A stretch of DNA of 64,000 nucleotides from Microlunatus parietis (lineage in GTDB: Bacteria > Actinomycetota > Actinomycetes > Propionibacteriales > Propionibacteriaceae): NCBI RefSeq assembly GCF_013407955.1, contig NZ_JACCBU010000001.1:6510001-6574000 (forward strand). Reading direction: 5' to 3'. A program made the position numbers and the translations under genes. Below the pieces are notes generated by a model. That model saw only the letters and a list, made by a program, of their open reading frames with translations. It had not been told where the DNA came from and made no database searches. Shown piece after piece: positions 26,542-36,100 of the stretch. The stretch's first letter is position 1; each line of letters opens with the position of its first letter.

Positions 26542-27216
26542 TCAATGAACGTCGGGTGTGGCAAGAGTCGTGGCCGAACTTCCCACGTTCCGGAGCTGCC
26601 AGATCCGGCCGAGCGGGCGGGCGCCGATCTTGCCGGCGACGGAGCGGGAGGCGGCGTTGTCGAACAGGTGGCTGTAGTAGAGCAGTGGTCTGGTCGCCGC
26701 GGCGACCTCGGCCCAGGCTGCCGTCACCGCGGCCGCGTAGCCCCGGCCGCGATGATCGGGATGGGTCCAGACCCCAGCCTCGGCCGCACCGTCCGCGTCG
26801 CGCGGGGTGTGGCAGATCGCGGCGATCCGCCCGTCGGTGATCCCGAACGCCCACGGTCCGAGCCGGCCGGCGAGCAGGTCGGCCCACTCGTCCGGCTCCC
26901 ACTCCGGATCCGGCCGCAAGGCCGCCAGGTCGGGTGGCACGGGCTCGCCGGATCGGTGGAGGGCGAGTTCCGGCGGCACCGGAACGGTCCGGGCGGGGTC
27001 GATCAGGTAGCTGACGCAGCCGGTGATCTCGGTCGGCGTGGTGGCGTCGAGCCGATCCTTGATCAACAACAGCTCCGCCGGCGGTTCGGTCCGGTTTGGG
27101 TCCGGGTCCGGGACGGCCGCCCGCGGCGGCTCGGCTTCCCGGCCATGATCATCCACGCCCCAGAGCAGCCGGATCTCCCGCCGCAGCAGGTCCAGATCGT
27201 TCAGCGATTCGTTCAT
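26542..27216 (-). CDS. GNAT acetyltransferase
   Basis: A 224-residue protein. The C-terminal half is a GNAT domain with AGVWTHPDHRGRGYAAAVTAAWA, the acetyl-CoA pyrophosphate loop, and LLYYSHLFDNAASRSVAGKIGARPLG, the usual last strand and helix. The N-terminal half (residues 1-110) is variable. The acceptor is unknown. It lies 50 bases upstream of the DUF5722 gene on the same strand and is divergent, with a 51-base gap, from the next gene. Confidence 0.85.
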   Translation of the reverse strand: MNESLNDLDLLRREIRLLWGVDDHGREAEPPRAAVPDPDPNRTEPPAELLLIKDRLDATTPTEITGCVSYLIDPARTVPVPPELALHRSGEPVPPDLAALRPDPEWEPDEWADLLAGRLGPWAFGITDGRIAAICHTPRDADGAAEAGVWTHPDHRGRGYAAAVTAAWAEVAAATRPLLYYSHLFDNAASRSVAGKIGARPLGRIWQLRNVGSSATTLATPDVH

Positions 27217-27267
27217 CGCCGCTCAGGCTAGCCCGGCACGCGGCGCACCGGCACGGCCTTTAGGGTC

Positions 27268-29370
27268 ATGGCCATGGCGGAACAAGATCGAGAACTGCGG
27301 TTCGGTGCCGGCTCGGTGCGGCTGGCCGGCGACGGGTCGGTGCTGCGGGTGGTGCATCCGCGGACCGGGCGGACCGTGCTGCTGGACGACTCGGACCCGG
27401 CGGACGGAGCCGTACACGATCCGTCCCGGCGCTGGGGCAAGGGGTTCTGCATCGTCCAGGCAGCGGACGGACCGCGCGGGCTGCGTTGGGACCGTCCGGA
27501 CACGGTCACCTGGACTGAGGACGGCGTTCAGCTGGTGCACGCCTGGCCGGAGCACGGGCTGCGGCTCGAGGTCGATCGCCGCTTCGACGATCACTGGACC
27601 GAGCACTACTCCTTGATCAACACCGGCGCGGAACCGGCCCGGATCGGCTCGATCGGGATCAGCACGCCGTGGCGCGATGTCTACCAGTCCAGCGCCGACA
27701 GCCTGGGCGGTGCCGTCCACGCCCACGTCTGGCCGGGCGGCGCGGATGCGTACGTCTGGGCCGAACCGATGGACGGTGCCGGGCCCGGACTCGGTCTGGT
27801 GTTGATCACCGGTGAGCTGTGGGCCTACTCGGTCGAGTCGAGGGACACGGTCAGTTCCTCCAACATCCGCGGCCACCTCTACCTGCACCCGACCGATCAG
27901 GCCCGTTCGCCGGACGCCTTCGGCGGGCAGCCGGAGATCATGATCGAGGCGGGTGGCCGGTACGAGTGGTCGTGGCGGCTGTCCTGGTGCGACGACCGGG
28001 CCGGCCTGCAGGCCGATCGGAGTCCGTTGATCACGCTCGACGCGGTGGTCGCCGAGGCCGGCCAGGCTGTGCCGATCACGACGACAGCCACAACGCTCCC
28101 TGAGCTTGTCGAAGGGCCAGGTCACATCGGGCTCAGCCCCCTTCGACAGGCTCAGGACGACGCCTCGACAGGCTCAGGGCACGAGGGCATGATCAACTCC
28201 GATGGTCCAGGCGTGATCGAGCTGCGCGCCACCCGGGACGGCCGGACCGCCCGGGCCAGCGTGTTCTTCCACCGGCCGCTGCGGGAGGTCGTCGAGCGGC
28301 GGGTCGCCTTCATCGCGGAGCGTCAGGTGGCCGCGGAACGCGGGGACGAGTCGGCGGCCGCGTTCGTCCCGTACGACCGCAGGTCCGGACTGACCACGCT
28401 GCCGACGGTCTGGCGGGACTGGAACGACGTCCGCGAACGGGTCGCGATGCCGCTGCTGCTGCAGCAGGCGCGAGCCCTCGGCTGGGGCGACCCGGCCGGG
28501 CTGGACGAGGTGCTGGACCGGCATCGGGCTTTCGTGCTGAACCGGGTGGTTGCGGCCGACGGTACGGTCGTCGACGACAGCCGCCACGCCGTTCACACCA
28601 GGCTCTACAACTTCCCTTGGTACGCGCGCTACCTGGCCGCGGAGCACGACCGGACCGGCAACTCCGCCGACCTGGACCTCGCCGCCAAGATCATCGAGCG
28701 CTACTACGCCCTGGGCGGCCAGCAGTTCCTCGCCTTCGGGCTGGGCGGGATCGTGGCCGGCCTGGCCGAGAAGTTGATCACCACCGGGGACCCGGACCGA
28801 GCCGAGGCGTTGCGCGGATCGCTGATCGCGCATGGCCGACACTTCGTCGACGTCGCCACCGAGTTGCCGTCGCACGAGGTCAACTACGAACAATCCATGG
28901 TCGCGCCCCTGCTGGACCTGATGATCAACGTGCACCGGCTCGATCCGAACGCGGTGCCGGGAGAGGAGATCGCGCTCCGGCTGCCCTGGCTGACCGCGTT
29001 CGCCGGTGATCAACCGGACGCCCGGTTGCGGCACATCCCGATCCGGCACTGGGACGGCTACTGGTTCGGCGCCGAACGACACTGGGGCGACGTCTTCCCG
29101 CACTACTGGACCGTGTTGAGCGCCCAGGTGTTCCTCGGCCTGCCGGAAGGGATCGTCCCGGACGAGCGCCGGGCGGAACTCCGCGATCAGGGTGCCGCGA
29201 TCCTGCGCGCGAATCTGATCAACTTCGCCGACGACGGCTGGGCCACCTGCGCCTTCGTCTACCCGAGCTGCGTGAACGGCAACCCGACCCACCACGCCGA
29301 CCCGCTGGCCAACGACCAGGACTGGGCCCTGGTCTACGCCCTCGACCACCCCGAAGCCTTCCCCACCTGA
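27268..29370 (+). CDS. Putative six-hairpin-type glycan-active protein
   Basis: A 700-residue cytosolic protein without a signal peptide. Residues 1-265 look like a beta-sandwich (GSVRLAGDGSVLRVVHPRTGRTVLL onwards). Residues 330-700 are helical and Trp-rich, with LYNFPWYARYLAAEHDRTG and GYWFGAERHWGDVFPHYWTVLSAQ resembling alpha/alpha-barrel glycosidases or lyases. The family could not be named firmly. About residues 277-304 (PELVEG and PLRQAQ) are encoded by inserted repeats at 28097-28180. The start may be ATG 27268 or ATG 27274. The neighbours suggest sugar metabolism. Confidence 0.65.
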   Translation: MAMAEQDRELRFGAGSVRLAGDGSVLRVVHPRTGRTVLLDDSDPADGAVHDPSRRWGKGFCIVQAADGPRGLRWDRPDTVTWTEDGVQLVHAWPEHGLRLEVDRRFDDHWTEHYSLINTGAEPARIGSIGISTPWRDVYQSSADSLGGAVHAHVWPGGADAYVWAEPMDGAGPGLGLVLITGELWAYSVESRDTVSSSNIRGHLYLHPTDQARSPDAFGGQPEIMIEAGGRYEWSWRLSWCDDRAGLQADRSPLITLDAVVAEAGQAVPITTTATTLPELVEGPGHIGLSPLRQAQDDASTGSGHEGMINSDGPGVIELRATRDGRTARASVFFHRPLREVVERRVAFIAERQVAAERGDESAAAFVPYDRRSGLTTLPTVWRDWNDVRERVAMPLLLQQARALGWGDPAGLDEVLDRHRAFVLNRVVAADGTVVDDSRHAVHTRLYNFPWYARYLAAEHDRTGNSADLDLAAKIIERYYALGGQQFLAFGLGGIVAGLAEKLITTGDPDRAEALRGSLIAHGRHFVDVATELPSHEVNYEQSMVAPLLDLMINVHRLDPNAVPGEEIALRLPWLTAFAGDQPDARLRHIPIRHWDGYWFGAERHWGDVFPHYWTVLSAQVFLGLPEGIVPDERRAELRDQGAAILRANLINFADDGWATCAFVYPSCVNGNPTHHADPLANDQDWALVYALDHPEAFPT
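28099..28178. repeat. CCTGAGC-TGTCGAAGG repeat cluster inside a gene
   Basis: One unit CCTGAGCTTGTCGAAGGG (28099-28116) is followed by two inverted units, CCCTTCGACAGGCTCAGG (28139-28156) and a shortened TCGACAGGCTCAGG (28165-28178). They stay in frame and encode PELVEG and PLRQAQ. Repeats of this sequence are scattered in many actinobacterial genomes; finding three inside one reading frame is unusual. Confidence 0.88.
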
Positions 29371-29385
29371 CTCGCCACACCTCCG

Positions 29386-29650
29386 TATCCGCAACCGTTG
29401 TTCGTGTCCGCGCCCGTTGCACCAGTCGCGGATAGGCGGAACTGTCGCGGCTGGTGGGTCGGGGCCCGGTGTGCTCTGGCTTGGCCCGCGAGTTCGGCAG
29501 TGCTGGCCGGTCGCGAGACGGAACTCCGACACCAACGCGGCTGCCGGCCAGGAGCCATCCCGTCCCGATCCGCGACCGTTGCACGTATCCGCGACCGTTG
29601 CACCAGTCGCGGATGGGTGGAACGGTCGCGGCTGGTGGGTCGGAGGGACG
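29386..29650. repeat. Palindromic repeat pair A in a 373-base gap
   Basis: Two copies of a roughly 70-base repeat lie at about 29386-29455 and 29575-29650, in the gap between convergent genes (29371-29743). The core reads ATCCGCGACCGTTGCACCAG then TCGCGGAT, and a later AACGGTCGCGG can pair with CCGCGACCGTT, so two alternative hairpins are possible. Each ends GGCTGGTGGGTCGG. The same arrangement occurs at 60332-60585. No gene is supported in the gap. Confidence 0.75.
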
Positions 29651-29743
29651 CGGATGCGGAGCGGGGTTGCGGCGGGGCGCGGGAGGAGGGCTGCGTCGGG
29701 CAGGTCCTTCCCTCCGCTCGATGCGGGAGCGGTTCGGGCGGTG

Positions 29744-32041
29744 TCAGTCGGCGCCGGGGCGGACGATGCGGCGGAGGGCTCGGCCGGCGGCGGCCAGGAG
29801 CTGATCTTCGGGGGAGCCGAACGGGTTGTCGCTGACCAGATAGGTCCAGGTGGCGCTCGGGCGGCCGGCGCCGACGCCGGCGAGGTCAATGCCGTCCTCG
29901 GTGATCACCGCGTCGCCGAATGCCTCGACGGCGTCCGAGAGCGCCTCGTCGATCAGCCCGCGGTAGGCCTCGGCGATCTCCCGATTGAAGCCGTGCAACG
30001 GATTCTCGCGGCCCAGGGTGCGGAAGTGGATGCCCTCCCGGACGTGCTCGGCCAAGGCAAGATGGTCGCTCCAGCGGCGGTCCAGGAAGGCCAGCACCAG
30101 CTGCCGAGCCGCCTCGCCGAGCACCTCCGGATCGATCGTCTCGGTCAGCTCGGACCAGCGTTCCGGTGCCGCGGCGGCGAGTTGATCACCGGCCAGCCCG
30201 GTGATCAACAGCCGTTCCCGGTGTTCCAGCACCTGCCGGCGCTGGGCCCGCAGCTGCTCGTTGTAGTGCCAGGTGATCCGGCGCAGCTCGGCCGCCTCGC
30301 CCTCGGCGATCCGCTGGGCATGATCGACATCGGCGCCGCTCAGTTGATCACCGGTCCGGGTGATCAAGGGGTCCGCGTCGGAGGTGAAGAACACGCTCCG
30401 GCCGGGGTCGCCCTGCCGGCCAGCCCGGCCGCGGAGTTGATCATCGAGCCGGCGGCTCGGATAGTGCCCGGTGCCGATCACCAGCAACCCGCCGAGATCG
30501 GCGACCCGGTCCCGGTCCTCCTCGCCGGGCCCGCCGAGCCGGATGTCGGTGCCGCGGCCGGCCATCTGGGTGGACACGGTCACCGCCCCGTACGCCCCGG
30601 CGCCGGTGATGATCTCCGCCTCCCGGGCGTCGTCGCGGGCGTTCAGCACCGCGGCCTCGATCCCTTGATCATGGAGTTGCTCGGCGAGCCGTTCCGACTC
30701 GGCCACGTCGGAGGTGCCGAGCAGGACGGGCCGGCCCGCTGCGTGTTCGGTGGCCACCCGGGCGAGGATCGCCTTCTCCTTGGTCTCGACGTCGGCGTAC
30801 ACCTCGTCGGGATCGTCGAGACGGATCGTCGGCCGGTGCGTCGGCAGCGCGCCGGTCTCCAACTGGTAGAATTCGCGGAGCTGCTCGGCGGCGGAGACGG
30901 CGGTGCCGGTCATCCCGATCAGCACCGGGTAGCGCTTGATCAACTCGTGCACGGTGATCTGGTCCAGGATGGCGCCGCGCTCGCTCTGCCGCAGCCCCTC
31001 CTTCGCCTCGACGGCGGCGTGCAGCCCGTCCGGCCAGCGCCGCAACCGGGCGACCCGGCCACGGTCGGGGTCGATCAGCCGTACGGCCTCGTCGGCGACC
31101 AGGTAGTCGACATCGCGCCGGACCAGGGCGCGGGCGTAGAGGGCGACGTTCACCCGGGTCAGCAGCCGGCCGTCCTCGAACAGGTTGTCCACCCCGGCGA
31201 GCCGTTCCACCCGGTGTACGCCGTCGTCGGTGAGGCTGACCGTGCGGCCGTCGGGATCCACCGCGTAGTCGCGGTCCGGGACCAGCTCGGCGACCAGCAG
31301 CGCGGCCTCCGCGAGATCGTCACCGGTGCCCGCGCTGCCCGCCAGCACCAGCGGCACCCGGGCCTCGTCCAGCAGCACCGAATCCGCCTCGTCGATCAGG
31401 GCGACGTCCGGCTCCGGCTGCACCCGGTCCTCGTCGGCGGTCCGCATCCGGTCCCGGAGCAGGTCGAACCCGGCCTCGCTGACCGACACGTAGCAGACAT
31501 CCGCGGCATAGCCGGCCCGGCGCTGCTCGGGGGTCGAGGACTGTTCGATCCAGCCGACGGTGACGCCGAGCCTGCCGAGTACCGGTCCCATCCAGGCGGC
31601 GTCCCGGCGGGCCAGGTAGTCGTTCACGGACAGCACCTGGACCCGCTGACCGCCGAGCACGTACCCGGCCGCGGCGATCGCACCGACCAGGGTCTTGCCC
31701 TCGCCGGTGGCCAGTTCGGCGATGATGCCGGGACCGCCGCCGAGCGGTGCCAGCAGCGCGACAGCGGCCTGCAGCTGGACGTCGTAGGCGCGTTCGTCGA
31801 GGGCCCGCCGGGCCGCCTCCCGGCCCAGCGCCACGAGTTCGGCGGGCAGCGCGGGCTCGGCACCCTCGCGGATCGCGGTCGCCCGGCGCAGCAGCGCCTC
31901 GTCGTCGAGTCCGGTCAAGTCGTCCTCGAGCCGGCCGGCCCGTTCGACGACGCTGACGTACCCGCGAAGGTCGTGTAGTCCGGGTCGGCCGATCCACCGC
32001 GCGAACGCACTGCGGAGGGTCCGGAATCGAGAGGCCACCAA
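29744..32041 (-). CDS. secA2: Accessory preprotein translocase ATPase SecA2
   Basis: A 765-residue SecA-family motor, shorter than housekeeping SecA and without the C-terminal zinc linker. The Walker A motif is ATGEGKTL (about residues 110-117), and the DEAD-type Walker B is LIDEADSVLLDEA. Later motifs are IGMTGTA and STQMAGRGTDI, and QLRGRAGRQGDPG is the arginine-finger motif. It would drive export of a special group of proteins through SecYEG. The start could be TTG 32041 or GTG 32038. No other sec or exported partner gene is adjacent. It converges on the glycan protein gene across the repeat-rich gap. Confidence 0.93.
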   Translation of the reverse strand: MVASRFRTLRSAFARWIGRPGLHDLRGYVSVVERAGRLEDDLTGLDDEALLRRATAIREGAEPALPAELVALGREAARRALDERAYDVQLQAAVALLAPLGGGPGIIAELATGEGKTLVGAIAAAGYVLGGQRVQVLSVNDYLARRDAAWMGPVLGRLGVTVGWIEQSSTPEQRRAGYAADVCYVSVSEAGFDLLRDRMRTADEDRVQPEPDVALIDEADSVLLDEARVPLVLAGSAGTGDDLAEAALLVAELVPDRDYAVDPDGRTVSLTDDGVHRVERLAGVDNLFEDGRLLTRVNVALYARALVRRDVDYLVADEAVRLIDPDRGRVARLRRWPDGLHAAVEAKEGLRQSERGAILDQITVHELIKRYPVLIGMTGTAVSAAEQLREFYQLETGALPTHRPTIRLDDPDEVYADVETKEKAILARVATEHAAGRPVLLGTSDVAESERLAEQLHDQGIEAAVLNARDDAREAEIITGAGAYGAVTVSTQMAGRGTDIRLGGPGEEDRDRVADLGGLLVIGTGHYPSRRLDDQLRGRAGRQGDPGRSVFFTSDADPLITRTGDQLSGADVDHAQRIAEGEAAELRRITWHYNEQLRAQRRQVLEHRERLLITGLAGDQLAAAAPERWSELTETIDPEVLGEAARQLVLAFLDRRWSDHLALAEHVREGIHFRTLGRENPLHGFNREIAEAYRGLIDEALSDAVEAFGDAVITEDGIDLAGVGAGRPSATWTYLVSDNPFGSPEDQLLAAAGRALRRIVRPGAD

Positions 32042-32100
32042 GGAACAGTACCCGCGGGTTCCGCAGCCGCTCCCGTCGACGCCCGCGTCCGAATCCCAGC

Positions 32101-32163
32101 CGCCGACCGGTCAGTAGCGCAGCGACATGCCGTCAGAATCGCTGCTTTTGTGACCGGTCGGCG
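32101..32163. repeat. 60-base palindromic element, copy 1
   Basis: Terminal inverted repeats CGCCGACCGGTCA (32101-32113) and TGACCGGTCGGCG (32151-32163) enclose a spacer with its own GCAGCG/CGCTGC pairing. The 60 bases 32104-32163 match 48584-48643 at 54 of 60 positions without gaps. It sits just after the stop of the AraC gene (minus strand), where it could act as a terminator. Confidence 0.85.
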
Positions 32164-32165
32164 AT

Positions 32166-33032
32166 TTAGGTGAAGGAGTTGCGGTACGTGGTGGGGCTGC
32201 AGCCGTGGACGGCGCGGAACTGGCGGGAGAAGTAGAACGGGTCGTCGTAGCCGACCTCGCCGGCGATCTCGCGGACGCCGGCGGTGGTGGTGGCCAGCAG
32301 CTCGCGGGCACGGGCCATCCGCAGCCGCTTCACGTACTCGATCACGCCGGAGCCGGTGGCGCGGCGGAACAGGGCGGCGAAGTGGGACGGGCTGAGGCCG
32401 GCCAGCCGGGCCAGGTCGCCGACCCGGACCGGGTCGGCGAAGTGCTCCCGGAGATGATCTTGAGCGGCCCGGACCGGTTCGGCCTGGCCGTGGCCGCCGG
32501 ACAGCTTGTCCGCGGCCAGTTGGGCCAGCAGCGACCAGGCGAGGCCGGCCGCCATGATCAGGTTCGGCTCGGTCTCGTCGCGGCTCAGGCAGTCGACGAC
32601 GTGGGTCACGGTCGCGGTCGCGCGATAGAGATCACCGATCGGCACCACGCGGTCGGGCAGGATCGGCTCGAGCAGCGACGGTACGTCACGGCCGGCGGCG
32701 TGCAGCCACCAGATCGTCCAGGGTTCATCGTCGTCGGCCCGGTAGCCGTGCGGCAGGTGCGGCGGAATGATCAAGGCGGTGCCGGCCGGCACGGCGAAGG
32801 TACGGTGGCCCAGGGTGCACCAGCCCCGGCCCTCGATGCAGATGATCACCACCGCCTCGGGCGCACCGTGACTCCGGATCCGGCCATGGCTCGCCGCATG
32901 CGGGAAGTGCCCGGCATCGGTCACCAGCAGCCGCGAGGTCGGGTTCCGCCGGAGGGCGCGCTGCACCAGCGGACGTGGCAGCACCAGCAGGCGCTGTCCC
33001 GGGAAGCCGTCCGCGATCAACATGCCTCCCAT
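32166..33032 (-). CDS. AraC family regulator with cupin-type sensor domain
   Basis: A 288-residue regulator. Residues 30-165 form the cupin-like ligand-binding domain (PEAVVIICIEGRGWCTLGHRTFAVPAGTALIIPPHLPHGYRAD). Residues 185-288 are the AraC double helix-turn-helix (VGDLARLAGLSPSHFAALFRRATGSGVIEYVKRLRM and VREIAGEVGYDDPFYFSRQFRAVHGCSPTTYR). It is divergent from the DUF5107-TPR and sugar transporter operon, with an 84-base shared promoter region, so it probably activates that operon when the sugar is present. ATG 33032 or ATG 33023 could be the start. Confidence 0.9.
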   Translation of the reverse strand: MGGMLIADGFPGQRLLVLPRPLVQRALRRNPTSRLLVTDAGHFPHAASHGRIRSHGAPEAVVIICIEGRGWCTLGHRTFAVPAGTALIIPPHLPHGYRADDDEPWTIWWLHAAGRDVPSLLEPILPDRVVPIGDLYRATATVTHVVDCLSRDETEPNLIMAAGLAWSLLAQLAADKLSGGHGQAEPVRAAQDHLREHFADPVRVGDLARLAGLSPSHFAALFRRATGSGVIEYVKRLRMARARELLATTTAGVREIAGEVGYDDPFYFSRQFRAVHGCSPTTYRNSFT

Positions 33033-33047
33033 GCTGCTCCCGGATCG

Positions 33048-33061
33048 TCGGATCGTCCAGG
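33048..33061. promoter_or_regulatory. Candidate AraC-regulator site
   Basis: TCGGATCGTCCAGG lies in the divergent promoter region between the AraC gene and the DUF5107 operon, preceded by a partial copy (CGGATCGT at 33041). The identical 14 bases occur at 42331-42344, ahead of the PhyH gene that also has an AraC gene beside it. Confidence 0.4.
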
Positions 33062-33116
33062 GAGATCGCGGGATCAGTCATTCTCACCGGCAGCCGGCCG
33101 GGCTACCGTCGCGCCC

Positions 33117-36100
33117 ATGCTCATCGAGGAGTCGCCGCGGCTCACGCTGCCCGAACGCCCATCGAGCCTGGCCGCCGCGCCGGTCGCGGGCTGGCGCGAA
33201 CCGGTGCTGATCGAGACCTACGCGCCGCTGCCGCCGGACCGCTATCCGGCCTATCTTGATCAACGGGTCTACCAGGGCTCCTCGGGCCGGGTCTACCCGC
33301 TGCCGTTCTTCGAGCGGATCGACCCGGTCCGCCGCCCGGTCTCCTGGGACGCGATCCACCTGGAGAACGAGTGGATCCGGCTGATGATCCTGCCCGAGCT
33401 GGGCGGCCGGATCCACGTCGGCTACGACAAGATCGCGGAGCACGACTTCTTCTACCGCAACGACGTGATCAAGCCGGCCCTGATCGGGCTGACCGGGCCG
33501 TGGATCGCTGGCGGCGTCGAGTTCAACTGGCCGCAGCACCACCGGCCGGCGACCTACCTGCCGACCGACGCGACGATCGAGCAGGATCCGGACGGTTCGG
33601 TGACGGTCTGGTGTTCCGATCATGATCCGTTCACCCGGATGAAGGGGATGCACGGGATCTGCCTGCGGCCGGACCGGGCAGCGATCGAGCTGAAGGTGCG
33701 GCTCTACAACTCCTCGGAGGAGCCGCAGACGTTCCTCTGGTGGGCCAACGTAGCCGTCCGCGCCCATGATCAACTTCAGGCGTTCTTCCCGCCGGACGTG
33801 TCGATGGTCGCCGATCACGCGCGCCGGGCCGTCACGGCGTTCCCGGCGGCCGACCGGCCCTACTACGGGATCGACTACCCGCACCGCGCTTCGACAGGCT
33901 CAGCGGACGGTGGCGTTCCGGGGGACCGGATCGACTGGTACCGCAACATCCCGGTGCCCACCTCCTACATGTGCCTGGGCAGCGAGGGCGACTTCTTCGG
34001 CGCGTACGACCACGAGGCCGGGGCCGGCTTCGTGCACGTCGCCGATCACCGGACCGCGGTCGGCAAGAAGCTGTGGACCTGGGGCAACGCGCCGTTCGGC
34101 GAGGCTTGGTGCCGCAACCTCACCGATGACAGCTCGGCCTACATCGAGCTGATGGCGGGCGTGTTCACCGACAACCAACCGGACTTCTCCTTCCTGGCGC
34201 CCGGCGAGACGAAGGTGTTCAGCCAGTTCTGGTATCCGTACCAGGGCATCGGGCCGGTCCAGGCCGCGACCCTGGACGCGGCGATCAGCGTCACCGACCG
34301 CGCCGTGGGCATCGCCGCGACGGCCCGGCACGACGATGCGACGGTGATCATCGAGAGCGCCGCGGGCCGGGCCGAGCACCCGGTCGTGCTGACCCCGGGC
34401 CGCCCGGTCCGGCTGCCGCTCGCCGGCGACCAAGATCACGACCTGGTGATCACGGTCGTCGCCGGCGGCGTGGAGTTGGCGCGCTGGGCCCGTACGGAGC
34501 CGGCCGAGCCCGGCGGCCCGGCGACCGAACCGCCGGCGCCGGAGGCGGTCGGCAGCGTGGAGGAGCTCTATCTGACCGGGGTTCACCTGGAGCAGTACCG
34601 GCACGCGACCCGGTCCCCGGAACCGTACTGGGCGGAGGCGCTGCGCCGCGATCCCGATCATGCTCCGACCTGCACCGCGCTCGCCGCCCGCCGGTATCGG
34701 GCCGGGCACTACCGGGAGGCCGACGAGTTGCTCCGCCGCGCCGTGGCCAGGCTGTCGGTACGGAATGCCAACCCGGCCGACACCACCGCGCACTACTACC
34801 TTGGCCTGACCCGGGACCGGCTCGGTGATCATGACGGCGCCTACGCGGCGTACGCCAAGGCGGCCTGGAACCGGGCCTGGCGCGCGCCGGCCGGCTACCG
34901 GGCCGCCGTGCTCGACGCCGCGGCCGGCCGGAACGAGACAGCGGTCGAGCGGCTGACCGACGTGCTGCGGGCCGAACCCGAACACCTGCAGGCGCGGGCC
35001 CTCTCGGTGATCATCCTGCGCCGGCTCGGCCGGACCGACGAGGCCGAGCGCTTGCTCGCCGAGACCCGGAGGCTGGATCCGCTGCACTGGTGGACGAACG
35101 ACCTCGCCGGCGAGCCGCTCACCGATGACGCGCAGACCCTGCTCGATGTCGCCCTCGAGTACGTCCGCGTCGGCGAACCGGAAGCCGCCCTGCGCGTGCT
35201 CGAGCGGGCGGCCATCGCCGACGGCTCCAGACCCCTCGGCGCGCCGGCCGCGGGCCCACTGATCGCGTACCGCCGGGCCGAACTGCTCACCGAACTGGGC
35301 CGCGCCGAGGAGGCCGCGGCCGCACTCGCGGAGGCCCGGACCGGCTCGGACCGCTGGTGCTTCCCGGCCCGGCTGGACGACGCAGACCTGTTGTCCAGAA
35401 GGGTTTCCGAGGAGCCGGGCGATCATTGTGCGGCGGCCTTGCTCGGCCACTGGCTCTACGACCGGGACCGGGTCGGCGAGGCCGTCGAAGCCTGGCAGCG
35501 GGCGGTCCGGCTGGACCCGTCGGACCCGGTCTGCTGGCGCAACCTCGGCCTCGCGGCGTACAACCGACAGCGCGACCTGGCGAGCGCTCTGCAGAGCTAC
35601 GAACGCGCCGTCCAGGCGGCGCCGGAAGACGCCCGGCTCCGCTTCGAACATGATCAACTCCAGGCCCGGGCCGGGATCGCGCCGGCCGAGCGGTGGGCCC
35701 GGCTGCAGGACCGGCCCGACCTGGTCCGTCAGCGGGACGACGCGGTGGTGGAACTGGCCCAGCTGCGGCTGTCCCTCGGTGATCACGAGGCGGCGACCGA
35801 CCTGCTGCTGGAGCGGGAGTTCCAGCCCTGGGAGGGCGGCGAGGGGCAGACCCTGCGAGCCTGGGACCGCGCCTGCCTCGCCCAGGCCGACGCTGCCCTG
35901 GCCGCCGGCCGTCCGCGGGACGCGGTGGGTTGGCTCGACCGCACCTTGGACCCGCCCCGATCCCTTGGCGAACAACGCCATCCGCTGGCCAACTCGGCCT
36001 GGCTCCGGCTGGCCCGCGGCGACGCCCTGGCGGCGGCCGGTGATCACGACGCCGCCCGAATGGAATGGGCCGAGGCGGCCGCACAGTCCGGCGATTTCCT

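Noticed and set aside
29371..29743. CRISPR-like array in the repeat-rich gap
   Set aside because: Only two copies, palindromic, with unlike spacing, and no cas genes.
29417..31978. Plus-strand frame of 853 codons opposite secA2
   Set aside because: Shadow of secA2, whose ATPase motifs are complete on the minus strand.
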